From: Catalinimonas alkaloidigena
Lineage (GTDB): Bacteria > Bacteroidota > Bacteroidia > Cytophagales > Flexibacteraceae
Direction: 5' to 3'
Assembly: GCF_900100765.1 (NCBI RefSeq)
Contig: NZ_FNFO01000002.1
Location: forward strand, 372,001-436,000
DNA length: 64,000 nucleotides
The translations under genes and the position numbers were made by a program. Of this stretch, positions 24,592 to 33,740 are shown piece after piece. How positions within the stretch are numbered: position 1 is the stretch's first letter; the number at the start of each line of letters is the position of its first letter. The notes under the pieces are model-generated. The model was not told the DNA's origin, searched no databases, and worked only from the letters and a program-made list of their open reading frames with translations.

Positions 24592-26997
24592 TTAACGAAC
24601 GATAAGCTTCTGTGTCGAAACGCCCTGGCTTGAGAAGCACCTGACCAAGTAGAAACCCGACCAAAGTGTGGTCCGGATCATGGCTTCTGACGTTAGAGCA
24701 GGCAACATGTGTTCCCACAACAGACGTCCCTGCAGGTCCAGCACCTGCACCCGCTGAATCGGAGAACGTGCGTCGGTTCGAAGTGAGAAACTGCCGTCGG
24801 CCGAGGGGTTGGGATACAGGTGCACCGGATGCGATCGCATCCTTTCCGAAGAGGTCGTGGCCTCAGCCGGTTCACCGTATACGACACCCCGGCCGCCTGT
24901 TCCCAGGTAGACGCGTCCGTACACCCGTGGGTCACCAGCCAGCAGCCCTACCCAACCAAACTGGTGCGCATCGTCGTTAATGCGCGTCCATTGGGTTCCC
25001 TGATCGTCCGAACGATAAAAGCCATAGACGCCAGCAACAACGCCCGCCATGAAAATGGCCGGGTAGTCACTGCCAGGCGCGGCTTTGCCAAACCCTAGGG
25101 CATAGGCGGATGCTACGCCAGTAACGGGCGAAAAAGTCTGGCCCCCATCGGTAGAGCGATACAGGCCGCTCGGGTGGTTTAACCACAAATGGTCTTCCTG
25201 CCCGAATACCGCCTGGAGCGCCCCATCGTTCAGTTGCCAGTCGTACAGCGAAGGCAGTCCGGTAGCGCCCTGTGTAAACGTTTTGCCTCCGTCCGTACTG
25301 CGCCAGACTTGCCCTTGTAACGCGTGGTAGACGTAGAACTTCTGTCCGTTGACCCGATCGGCGACGGGCTTCATGCCGCTGGCGGCCCCGCTTGCCGGAA
25401 GCCAGGTGCTGCCTCGATTGGTCGAATAATGAAACCCCGCCCCAGCCGGACTCCACACCAACGTGTTGCCGTCTGCCGACAGGGCAATGGTGCCACCGCC
25501 GCTTGTGCCCAACGGCGCGGAGGCAAAGGCCTGCCAGGAGGCGCCGCCGTCGGTCGAGTAACTGCCGTAATGCGCATTGGCATTGTAGTGCGTGCGTGCC
25601 ATGACAGCGGGTTGCTGTTCTGCGAAGGCGATGCTGGTGTTGGTGCCATACTGAGGGGATAAGCGCCCCTCAGCGGGGGAGGTTTCCAGCTGGGTTTCGT
25701 ACCGGAATCCGTCGATGTCTCCCAACGCTACGACCAGATGCGGCCCACTAGGTGGACTGATCAGGCCCAGCGGTACTGTCTCTTCCAGCCCGGCGTTGTC
25801 AAACGACCATGTAACAGCCCCGGAGGTGGTTGTTAGATTCGTTGCGTGAAACACGCCGTAACCCGTCACGAACCACGCCTGGTCTGCATCGAACGGATTG
25901 ATGTCGACATCGCCCAGCCAGTGAGGTGTCGATTCGGCGGCGTGTGCAAATCCGGCGTAATCCCAGGTGGCATTGCGCACCAGGGGTTGCCAGGTCGCTC
26001 CGTTATCGGTGCTGCGAAATACTTCATCACCGGGCCACCAGCGGTCGATTGTGCTGACCAGCAACGTGCCGTTGGGGTGGCGGCTGATGCCCGCAAAACC
26101 ACCTTGCTGTCCCTGGTCGGGGCGGATGCTGGTCCACTGATTCGTAGCAGCCTGGTAGCGCCGTACGTCGCCCGACGTTATGTTGTTAGGGCCGGGGCCG
26201 TTGCTATAGGTGATGTATATATTTCCCTGGTCATCCACGACGGCCTGGTGAGGCATCAGCGTAGTTGTCTGCCCGGGTACGGCGCTCCACGTCACGCCGC
26301 CGTCCAGGCTTTGGTACAGGTTGGATGCGCCCGTGCGGAGCACCCCCACGTAAATGGTTGGAGTTGCTTGACCCGCGGTACTGCCGGTGGTATCGAAAAG
26401 TACGAACGAGATCCCGTTTCGGCCGGCAGGCGTGCTATTGATCGGAAAGCTGGTGACTTGTGCCCAAGAAGCACCATAATCTTCGCTTTTCCAGAGACCA
26501 TCGGTGCTGGAACCGAGCAACAAACGACTGTTCAAACTGGGGTCCACCTGCAAACATTCGCCGGTCGAGCGGCCGTCTTCGTTGCCGCCCAGCTTAATAG
26601 ACAGCGGGTAATGTGACCACGTAGTCCCCCGGTCGGTAGACGCCAGGATAGCACCCGTGCCCGCCCACGATTGACTGTATAATCCCGTAGCCAGGTACAC
26701 ACGATCCGGGTCGGAGGGGTCCAGGGCCAGGCTGCGCACTCCGGTGTAGTTCGATTCGTTACGCGAAAGGTGATCGGTAATCGAGATCCAGGTACGTCCG
26801 GCAGCATCCCAACGGTACGCGCCTCCTACATCGGTGCGGGCATATACCAAACCCGGCTCGGTGGGGCTGAATACGATGCCCGGAACAAAGCCGCCGCCCC
26901 CCATGACGACGTTGCGCCAGCGATACGTTTGTGCCTGAAGGGGGAGGGCTACCGTAAAGAAGCCGAAAAGCAGAAAAAGAATCCGCAGAGGTGTCAT
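24592..26997 (-). CDS. GH74 xyloglucanase with T9SS C-terminal signal
   Basis: The 801 residues begin with a signal peptide (cleavage near LQAQ). Two beta-propeller domains of BNR/sialidase-like repeats follow. Typical GH74 blocks are VMGGGGFVPGIVFSPTEPGLVYARTDVGGAYRWD with the first catalytic Asp, ILASTDRGTTW, DGLWKSEDYGASW, and VALGDIDGFRY with the second. The last ~75 residues (LYPNPSADGSFSL to STQKLIVR) are a type A sorting domain of the type IX secretion system, so the enzyme should be exported to the surface or medium. It probably makes the first endo-cuts in xyloglucan. It leads the GH74-GH95-GH9 operon. Confidence 0.95.
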   Translation of the reverse strand: MTPLRILFLLFGFFTVALPLQAQTYRWRNVVMGGGGFVPGIVFSPTEPGLVYARTDVGGAYRWDAAGRTWISITDHLSRNESNYTGVRSLALDPSDPDRVYLATGLYSQSWAGTGAILASTDRGTTWSHYPLSIKLGGNEDGRSTGECLQVDPSLNSRLLLGSSTDGLWKSEDYGASWAQVTSFPINSTPAGRNGISFVLFDTTGSTAGQATPTIYVGVLRTGASNLYQSLDGGVTWSAVPGQTTTLMPHQAVVDDQGNIYITYSNGPGPNNITSGDVRRYQAATNQWTSIRPDQGQQGGFAGISRHPNGTLLVSTIDRWWPGDEVFRSTDNGATWQPLVRNATWDYAGFAHAAESTPHWLGDVDINPFDADQAWFVTGYGVFHATNLTTTSGAVTWSFDNAGLEETVPLGLISPPSGPHLVVALGDIDGFRYETQLETSPAEGRLSPQYGTNTSIAFAEQQPAVMARTHYNANAHYGSYSTDGGASWQAFASAPLGTSGGGTIALSADGNTLVWSPAGAGFHYSTNRGSTWLPASGAASGMKPVADRVNGQKFYVYHALQGQVWRSTDGGKTFTQGATGLPSLYDWQLNDGALQAVFGQEDHLWLNHPSGLYRSTDGGQTFSPVTGVASAYALGFGKAAPGSDYPAIFMAGVVAGVYGFYRSDDQGTQWTRINDDAHQFGWVGLLAGDPRVYGRVYLGTGGRGVVYGEPAEATTSSERMRSHPVHLYPNPSADGSFSLRTDARSPIQRVQVLDLQGRLLWEHMLPALTSEAMIRTTLWSGFYLVRCFSSQGVSTQKLIVR

Positions 26998-27188
26998 GAA
27001 AAAGCGTAGTTTGTTTGCAATAGATTGAATGTAACTAGATTAAGTGGCGGGCGGTAATCCCTTTTTTTAGGTTTTAACGTCCAACGTTGAGGTGTTTTTT
27101 GTTGAGTGCATGGGCCACTACACAAAACATAATTTTTGGGTGTAAAAAGTGCGGGTGCTCGGAGCGTATAAAGCTACTTAAAAGCCTG

Positions 27189-27196
27189 TATATTTG
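27189..27196 (+). promoter_or_regulatory. -7 promoter box of the FG-GAP/ASPIC gene
   Basis: TATATTTG is an exact TAnnTTTG match, 32 bases before the ATG at 27229. No matching -33 element was seen. The 231-base gap also has to carry the leftward GH74 promoter. Confidence 0.45.
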
Positions 27197-27228
27197 TTGA
27201 GGTTATGGCGTGAAAAGAGTAGGATTTT

Positions 27229-30200
27229 ATGAGAAAAAAGAAGCGAAAAATTAGAGTGAATTTCGGGCGAGTCTTGGGGCTGATTTTTGTGCTCGGGTTA
27301 GGCGGTGCGTGCGATACCGATAAGACGCGGGAAAAAGCTGACGAAACAACAACTGAGCGTCCGGCGCAAACGCAAAAATTTAGCCTCTTTACACGACTCG
27401 AATCGAGCCAGACCGGTATCGATTTTAGTAATAAAATCACCGAAAACGATTCGGTAAACCTGATCGCCAACGAATATACCTACATGGGGGGCGGTGTGGG
27501 CATCGGAGATTTCAACCGCGACGGCCTGCCGGATGTGTACTTCAGTGCCAGCCAGGGTTCCGCGCGCCTCTACCTGAACCGGGGCGATTTGCGGTTTGAG
27601 GACGTGACTGAGCAAGCAGGACTAACGAGTGATTTTTGGGGGACGGGCGTAAGTGTGGTGGACATCAACCAGGACGGTTACGACGACATTTACGTCTGTG
27701 CCTCAGGACGAAACAACCCACAGGAGCGCAAAAATCGCCTTTACATCAACAACCAGAATCTGACGTTCAGCGAGCAAGCCGAAGCGTACGGCCTGGCCGA
27801 TACGAGTTTCTCGACACAAGCCACTTTTTTCGACTACGATCGCGACGGCGACCTGGACCTGTACTTACTCAATCACCAGCTGTACGCGCTCAACGCCAAT
27901 ACCATCGCCCCGCGCAACGATGCGCAACCGAGTCCGGCAAGCGATAAATTGTACCAGAACCTGGGCGGGACAGCGCACCCGGTCTTCAGGGAAGTTACGC
28001 AGGCGGCAGGCCTCCGCGAAAACGGGTACGGTTTGGGCGTAGTGGTCAGCGATTTCAACGGCGACGCGTGGCCCGATCTTTACGTGGCCAACGACTACAT
28101 CGCCAACGACCTGTTGTGGATCAACCAGCAGAACGGCACGTTTCGGAATGAAGCAGCCACGGCGCTCAAACACCAGAGCTATTCGAGTATGGGCGTGGAT
28201 GCCGCCGATATCAACAACGACGGATGGCCCGATCTGGCTTCGCTGGACATGCTGCCGGCTGATAATGCCCGCAAAAAAATGATGTACTCGTTCATGCGGT
28301 ACGATCGCTACGAACTGGAACGGCGGATGGGCTATGAACCCACATTTATGCGCAACATGCTGCAACTGAACCGGGGCGTACGCCCGCAGAAGGGCCTTCC
28401 TGAACCGTTTTTTAGTGAAATAGGGCAACTGGCCGGCGTGCACGAAACCGACTGGAGCTGGAGCGTGCTCATGGCCGATTGGGATAACGACGGTTGGAAA
28501 GACCTGTACATCACCAACGGCATGGGGCGGGATTTCCTGAACAACGATTACATCCTGAATCGGGACAACATCGCGCGGCAATACCAGGCGTCTGCCAGCC
28601 AGGAAGAGCGCAACCGAGCGGTGGTGCAAAAGCTTGCCGACTACGGAGACGTAGCACTCAAAAACTACCTGTTTCTGAACAACAAAGACCTGACTTTCAA
28701 TACCCTGGAGGTAGAAGGAGATCGGGCCTCCATCTCGAATGGCTGTGCGTACGCTGACCTGGACAACGACGGGGATCTTGATCTGGTGGTCAACAATATC
28801 AACCAGGAGGCGATGGTTTTGCGCAATAACCTGACGGAGGAAGACAAGCAACAAACTCACCATTTTCTCACCCTGCATCTGGACGGCCCGGCGAAAAATC
28901 CGGCAGGATTCGGGACTTCGCTCCGGCTGTACGCGGGCGGCGCGCAGCAGGTGGTAGAGCAGCAGCCGGTGCGAGGGTACGCTTCCAGTGTCGACGCGCG
29001 GTTGCACGTGGGGTTGGGTTCGGCGGCTCAGGTAGATTCGTTGGTGATTACCTGGCCCGACGGTGCGCAGCAGACTTTGCGGGCGGTGGCGGCCAACCAG
29101 ACCTTGATGTTGCATCACGCAGAGGCGACAACACATGTGCAAAAGCCCTCCAATTCCTCGGGAACACTACTTTTTGCCGATGTTACGCAAGCGCGCAAGG
29201 TTGATTTCAAGCATCAGGAAACGTTTTTTGATGATTACAGTTTTCAATGGATGCTGCCGCAGAAGTATTCCCAACTGGGGCCTTTTCTGGCACAAGGCGA
29301 CGTCAACGGCGACGGGCGGATGGATTTTTTTGCAGGGGGTGCGTACCAGCAGTGGGGGCAGTTTTTTCTGCAACAGCCGAACGGACAGTTTGTGGCCAAA
29401 CCGCTGGGGCGGGGCGAAAAAGACGAAGAAGACCTGGGCTGCCTGTTGTTCGATGCCGACGGCGACGGCGATCTGGATTTGTTCATCAACAGCGGCGGAT
29501 ACGAATACGATGCGGGTTCGCCTTACTACCAGCCGCGGCTGTATACCAACGACGGAGCAGGAAATTTTAGTCTGGACCGCACGGCGTTGCCCCGCCTTGC
29601 CACCAGCGCGCAGTGCGTAGCGGGGGCAGACTACGACGGCGACGGCGATTTGGACCTGTTTATCGGTGGACGCGTCTCGCCCAATCAGTTTCCGGTAGCG
29701 CCGGCCAGTTACCTGTTGCAAAACGACAACGGTCACTTCACCGACATTACCGCCACGGTGTGTCCCGCCTTGCAACGGCCCGGCATGGTAACTTCTGCTC
29801 TGTGGCTGGATGTGGACCAGGACCAGCGACCCGACCTGATCATTGCCGGGGAGTGGATGCCGATCCGTTTCTTTAAAAACGAAGGGCCGCAGCTGCGGGA
29901 AATCTCGTCACAAACCACGCTGACCCAACTGAACGGGCAGTGGCGCAGTTTAGCGGCGGCCGATCTGGACGGTGACGGCGATCAGGATCTGGTGGCGGGA
30001 AATCTGGGCATGAACAACAAATTCAAAGCGTCGCTCGCTACACCCATTCGGCTGTTTGCCAAGGACCTGGACCAAAACGGTACCCTCGATCCCATCCTGT
30101 CGTACTACCTGCCCGATCCGAACGGGGCACGCCAGCTGTACCCCGCCATGGGGCGCGACCACTTTGCCATGCAAGTACCGGGAATTCGCAAAAAGTTCAA

Positions 30201-30657
30201 CCTGCACGCCGCGTACGCCAACGTGCGGACGCAGGAGTTGTTCAGTCCAGCCGATCGGCAGGGAATGCTCGAACTGGTGTGTGAAGAGACCCACAGCGTC
30301 TGGCTCGAGAATCAGGATAACGGCGTATTTGTCAAGCACAACTTGCCCGTCGAAGCGCAATTTGCCCCGGTCAATGCGATCGCCTGTGAGGATGTGACCG
30401 GCGACGGAAACCTGGATTTGATTTTAGCGGGGAACGAGTACCAAACGGAAATTATGACGGGTCGTTACGATGCCTCGTACGGAGTGGTTTTGCAAGGGAA
30501 TGGAAAGGGCGGTTTTGAGTCGATTGCTCCGGCTCAAAGCGGACTGATTTTAGAGGGAGATGTGAAGGATATAAAAGTGATCAATGCTGCGGATGGAAGG
30601 CGAATTTTGGTTGTGACTTTTAATGATCAAAAGATGCGCCTGTTTCAGCTACTTTGA
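27229..30657 (+). CDS. Large FG-GAP/VCBS repeat lipoprotein with ASPIC/UnbV domain
   Basis: This 1142-residue surface-type lipoprotein has a lipobox in GLGGAC (Cys28). Many FG-GAP/VCBS repeats with calcium-binding DxDxDGxxD-like loops run from about 90 to 540. An ASPIC/UnbV domain lies at about 555-625 (GFGTSLRLYAGG, GYASSVDARLHVGLG, ITWPDG), and a second repeat array spans about 640-1120. This CRTAC1-like family is common beside SusC/SusD systems, but its function is not known. A role in glycan binding or surface assembly is plausible. It is encoded on the opposite strand to the rest of the locus and so has its own promoter. Confidence 0.9.
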   Translation: MRKKKRKIRVNFGRVLGLIFVLGLGGACDTDKTREKADETTTERPAQTQKFSLFTRLESSQTGIDFSNKITENDSVNLIANEYTYMGGGVGIGDFNRDGLPDVYFSASQGSARLYLNRGDLRFEDVTEQAGLTSDFWGTGVSVVDINQDGYDDIYVCASGRNNPQERKNRLYINNQNLTFSEQAEAYGLADTSFSTQATFFDYDRDGDLDLYLLNHQLYALNANTIAPRNDAQPSPASDKLYQNLGGTAHPVFREVTQAAGLRENGYGLGVVVSDFNGDAWPDLYVANDYIANDLLWINQQNGTFRNEAATALKHQSYSSMGVDAADINNDGWPDLASLDMLPADNARKKMMYSFMRYDRYELERRMGYEPTFMRNMLQLNRGVRPQKGLPEPFFSEIGQLAGVHETDWSWSVLMADWDNDGWKDLYITNGMGRDFLNNDYILNRDNIARQYQASASQEERNRAVVQKLADYGDVALKNYLFLNNKDLTFNTLEVEGDRASISNGCAYADLDNDGDLDLVVNNINQEAMVLRNNLTEEDKQQTHHFLTLHLDGPAKNPAGFGTSLRLYAGGAQQVVEQQPVRGYASSVDARLHVGLGSAAQVDSLVITWPDGAQQTLRAVAANQTLMLHHAEATTHVQKPSNSSGTLLFADVTQARKVDFKHQETFFDDYSFQWMLPQKYSQLGPFLAQGDVNGDGRMDFFAGGAYQQWGQFFLQQPNGQFVAKPLGRGEKDEEDLGCLLFDADGDGDLDLFINSGGYEYDAGSPYYQPRLYTNDGAGNFSLDRTALPRLATSAQCVAGADYDGDGDLDLFIGGRVSPNQFPVAPASYLLQNDNGHFTDITATVCPALQRPGMVTSALWLDVDQDQRPDLIIAGEWMPIRFFKNEGPQLREISSQTTLTQLNGQWRSLAAADLDGDGDQDLVAGNLGMNNKFKASLATPIRLFAKDLDQNGTLDPILSYYLPDPNGARQLYPAMGRDHFAMQVPGIRKKFNLHAAYANVRTQELFSPADRQGMLELVCEETHSVWLENQDNGVFVKHNLPVEAQFAPVNAIACEDVTGDGNLDLILAGNEYQTEIMTGRYDASYGVVLQGNGKGGFESIAPAQSGLILEGDVKDIKVINAADGRRILVVTFNDQKMRLFQLL

Positions 30658-30681
30658 GTTGTGTTGTTGCCTCTAAAAATG

Positions 30682-30713
30682 AAAGCCCCCGCCTACTGAG
30701 AGACGGGGGCTTT
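30682..30713. terminator. Bidirectional terminator between convergent genes
   Basis: AAAGCCCCCG (30682-30691) and CGGGGGCTTT (30704-30713) are perfect arms with a 12-base loop. They lie between the FG-GAP gene and the convergent glycan-binding protein gene, with T-rich flanks on both strands. Confidence 0.85.
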
Positions 30714-30738
30714 TCATATACCAAATCGCGAGCAGATC

Positions 30739-31998
30739 TTAACGGATCTTGGTGTTTTCTACCCGGATGTTGTCGATGGTCATCACCACAGGTACCGGAG
30801 TAGGAGTCGGGTTCTCAATAACGACGCGGAGTTGGTGCTGCCCACCGGCATTACCCGCGATCAAGGCGCCGTAGTTGGCCAGCGGGTTGCCGGAAGTTCT
30901 GCCGCGCAGGTCTTGCAGCGGTATCGTCACCGTGTACCATGTGCCATCCGTCGTACGGATAAAGTCGCCGAGTTCGATGTTAACCGAAACTTCTTCGGTG
31001 GCGTTGTCCGTCCACACTTGCAATTGAATGCCGGAGAACAGGGCCGCGTCGGCCGAAACGGCAACTTCCATTTTGATGACGAAGTCGGCAAGCGGCAGAT
31101 CCGGGCTGTATTCTTCCGCGGGTTCAGTCGGGTAAATCTGTGCGCCGCCCCAATCCACGAGGTTGATTACTTTGTCGTTCGACCAGCCCCAGTTTTCGGG
31201 AAGCGTGGTGTTGATCATGGCGAAGTTTTCGTCCAATGGTTGAATCACCCCGTTGGGCGTCGAGTTGGTGATGTTGGTAGGAGCAATGCCCCATCCGAAA
31301 TTTACCTTGTCGTCGAAGTTGCTGACGATGCCTTCCCCATCGTAGAGGCGGGTGGCCAGCGTCGCGGCCGACGATCCACTCTGCGTGTTAACGACCAGAT
31401 CGCCATCGGTAGGATCTACCCCCGCCGGGACAGTAACCCGGATGGTGCCGCCGTTCGAAGCGGCCGTATAATCCGTGGCTTCAACGCCCCCGGGGAAGAT
31501 GATGCTCTCAATGAAGTAGAAATACCGACCGAATATCGTAATCGTCTGGCCTTCTTTCACGTACTGGCTGCTGACCTGCTCAATGATCGGAGCCGGCGGC
31601 AGGATCTGGAAATCGTACGACGCCTGTCCGAAGGCATTCACCACCGTAATGGTGTTCGGTACATTCGGGTTTTGTGCTACGGTCGGGACGCTGTCCGGCA
31701 CGTTGACAATCAGGTGCTGATCGGTGGCGTACGCCGAGTTGATGGAAACGCGGTAATCGTTCATCAGCACGTACTGTGTGCTGGAAAGGTGCTGTCCGAC
31801 AATCACCAGAACGCTGCCCAGGGTCGTCTGCGTCAGCGACGTGTCGGCCGAAGCCGGATCGGTAAACCGTACCCGTTCGATGACCGGGGGCGCGCCTACT
31901 TCTTCGTTGTCGCACGAAGAGAGTAACGCCATACTTCCCGTCAACAGCAGGCAAAGGAGGGCATTGAGCCGTACTAAAGAAAATGTATGTCGTTTCAT
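30739..31998 (-). CDS. IPT/TIG-domain surface glycan-binding lipoprotein (SGBP-B like)
   Basis: This 419-residue lipoprotein (lipobox LLSSC, Cys29) has two Ig-like IPT/TIG domains: about 35-130 (LVIVGQHLSSTQYVLMNDYRV) and about 132-215 (GQTITIFGRYFYFIESIIFPGG). A C-terminal beta-sandwich follows, with conserved Trp residues (GWSNDKVINLVDWGGAQ and IQLQVWTDNA) that may form the sugar platform. Proteins of this build, encoded after SusD, are surface glycan-binding proteins. In the B. ovatus xyloglucan locus SGBP-B fills this position. It is the last gene of the SusC-SusD unit here, separated from susD by a hairpin. Confidence 0.85.
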   Translation of the reverse strand: MKRHTFSLVRLNALLCLLLTGSMALLSSCDNEEVGAPPVIERVRFTDPASADTSLTQTTLGSVLVIVGQHLSSTQYVLMNDYRVSINSAYATDQHLIVNVPDSVPTVAQNPNVPNTITVVNAFGQASYDFQILPPAPIIEQVSSQYVKEGQTITIFGRYFYFIESIIFPGGVEATDYTAASNGGTIRVTVPAGVDPTDGDLVVNTQSGSSAATLATRLYDGEGIVSNFDDKVNFGWGIAPTNITNSTPNGVIQPLDENFAMINTTLPENWGWSNDKVINLVDWGGAQIYPTEPAEEYSPDLPLADFVIKMEVAVSADAALFSGIQLQVWTDNATEEVSVNIELGDFIRTTDGTWYTVTIPLQDLRGRTSGNPLANYGALIAGNAGGQHQLRVVIENPTPTPVPVVMTIDNIRVENTKIR

Positions 31999-32017
31999 AA
32001 ACTTATCGGTGTAGAAC

Positions 32018-32058
32018 GAAACGCCCTCGCCGTAGCAAGACCCGCGCGAGGGCGTTTC
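32018..32058 (-). promoter_or_regulatory. Intercistronic hairpin between susD and the SGBP gene
   Basis: GAAACGCCCTCGC (32018-32030) and its exact complement (32046-32058) form a 13-bp stem with a 15-base loop in the 66-base gap. There is no T-run, so it is more likely an mRNA-stabilising or attenuating element than a full terminator. Such a hairpin would let SusC/SusD be made in larger amounts than the binding protein. Confidence 0.6.
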
Positions 32059-32064
32059 TGAATG

Positions 32065-33711
32065 TTATTGATTGAAGTCGTAAGGAACAGGAGGTTTGCG
32101 CAGGTTCGGCGCGGTGGAAAGTTCGATGGCCGGAATGGGCAGCTCGAAATTGCCGGAGGTTACGTTCACCTTCCGCGACTCGGTCAGCGTGATGGTCCAG
32201 GCGGTCGGATCTTCCAGCTGATCGGGCTCGACCACAAAGAAGCCGCGTTCCTGATCGCCCAAAAGTTGATACGCTTTGGCCGGATCGTAATAGTGCAGCC
32301 GCACGAAATCGTACCAAAGCTGTCCTTCCATGGCAAACTCCAGTAAACGCTCTTTGAAGATGTCGTCCCAGGTAATCGACTCTTTCGGCTCAAGACCGGC
32401 GCGCTGGTGCACGGCGTTGTAGTACTTGAGCGCTTCGGCCGGGTTCTGATCCAGAACGGCTTCGGCGTAGATCAGGTACACGTCGGCCAGGCGGAGCATG
32501 TACGTGTTGATCTCCGTGCGCTGTTGCATCACGCGTCCGTCGTTGTCTTCCGGACGGCCCACCACGTACTTCTTCACCCAGGCGCGTGTGTTACCCCGCA
32601 CATCCTGACCCTCGACCTGCGCCGTATTGATCGGCACTTCCAGTTCCTGCGTGGCATCGCTACCGGGCAGGCGCTGGTGAATGTAAGCATAATGATCGCC
32701 CGGGAACATGAACGTAGCCTTGCGGCGCTTGTCGTTGGTCACGCCGTTTTCCATCAGGCCTTCGTATTGCTCCAGCATGTAGTAGGAAGCACCGATGTCG
32801 CCACCCCAACCGTCGGCAAAGCCGGTGATTTCGGAGCTGTATGCCAAGAAAGCTTGCACACTGTTCTGGGTGCCCCAGTCGCCGTTGTACGTCCACTGCA
32901 GGGCGAACAGACTCTCGGCGTTGTTGTTGTTCCTGGTCAGAAACAGGTCTTCGTAGTTCGGTAACAGCGACGCTCCGCTGTTGTCGATCACCCGCTTAGC
33001 AAAGTAAGCGGCGCTGTCCAGGTCCGTCTGGTTGCGCGTGCCGCTGATGCCCGCACGGGTCAGGTACATTTTCGCCAGCATGCCTTCGGCAGCCCACCGA
33101 TCCAGGCGACCCGGCTGCACCGGCGCACCGGGCAGATGTTCGGTCGCAAAACGCATGTCGCGGATCACGAACTCCCACACGCTTTCTACGGTGTTGCGCG
33201 TAATGGTTGTATCCTGCAACAGGGTCGTGTTGTCCACAATGATTGGCACCGCTCCCCAGTTCTGCACCAGGTACGAATACGCCAGACCGCGCATGAAACG
33301 CGCTTCGGCAATGGCGTGCTGCTTGATGTCCTCGGGGACGTTCTCACTGGCGTACAGGTTCACGTTTTTGATAACCGTGTTGGCCTGCCCCACGGCGTTG
33401 TAGAACGAACGCCAAGCACTGACGTTTTCGCCAGTAGTGGGGGTGGTGTTGAACAGAATGTTCTCCAATTGGTAAGAACCCGAGGTCAAAACGCCACCGC
33501 GCGCATCGCCGAGGCCGTGCGAGGCTTTGTCGTTGTACGCGAACCACACCTGGTTGTAGAGAGGAGCCGTGCTGGCCAGCACCTGATCGGCGTTCTGGTA
33601 GAAGTTGGCATCCACAATCTGCGACAGCGGCGGTCGGTCCAGAAAATCTTCGTTACAACTGGTCAATAGCGCCACCGTAAACAGGCAGGCTAGTGTATTT
33701 AGATACTTCAT
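32065..33711 (-). CDS. SusD-like starch-binding-type outer membrane lipoprotein
   Basis: This 548-residue RagB/SusD family lipoprotein has its lipobox in LLTSC (Cys19), followed by NEDFLDRPP, the standard SusD start. TPR-like helices include RFMRGLAYSYLVQNWGAVPII, and the C-terminus holds EALKYYNAVHQRAG and the KERLLEFAMEGQLWYDFVR block found throughout the family. SusD forms a lid on SusC and binds the glycan for import. The gene starts 29 bases after the susC stop codon, in the same operon. Specificity for xyloglucan is inferred from the locus. Confidence 0.96.
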   Translation of the reverse strand: MKYLNTLACLFTVALLTSCNEDFLDRPPLSQIVDANFYQNADQVLASTAPLYNQVWFAYNDKASHGLGDARGGVLTSGSYQLENILFNTTPTTGENVSAWRSFYNAVGQANTVIKNVNLYASENVPEDIKQHAIAEARFMRGLAYSYLVQNWGAVPIIVDNTTLLQDTTITRNTVESVWEFVIRDMRFATEHLPGAPVQPGRLDRWAAEGMLAKMYLTRAGISGTRNQTDLDSAAYFAKRVIDNSGASLLPNYEDLFLTRNNNNAESLFALQWTYNGDWGTQNSVQAFLAYSSEITGFADGWGGDIGASYYMLEQYEGLMENGVTNDKRRKATFMFPGDHYAYIHQRLPGSDATQELEVPINTAQVEGQDVRGNTRAWVKKYVVGRPEDNDGRVMQQRTEINTYMLRLADVYLIYAEAVLDQNPAEALKYYNAVHQRAGLEPKESITWDDIFKERLLEFAMEGQLWYDFVRLHYYDPAKAYQLLGDQERGFFVVEPDQLEDPTAWTITLTESRKVNVTSGNFELPIPAIELSTAPNLRKPPVPYDFNQ

Positions 33712-33740
33712 GTTGATTCTTTGATTTAGAAAAGGTTGTT

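Noticed and set aside
27865-29142. 425-codon minus-strand frame opposite the FG-GAP gene
   Set aside because: It is antisense to a long repeat protein; the openness follows from codon periodicity.
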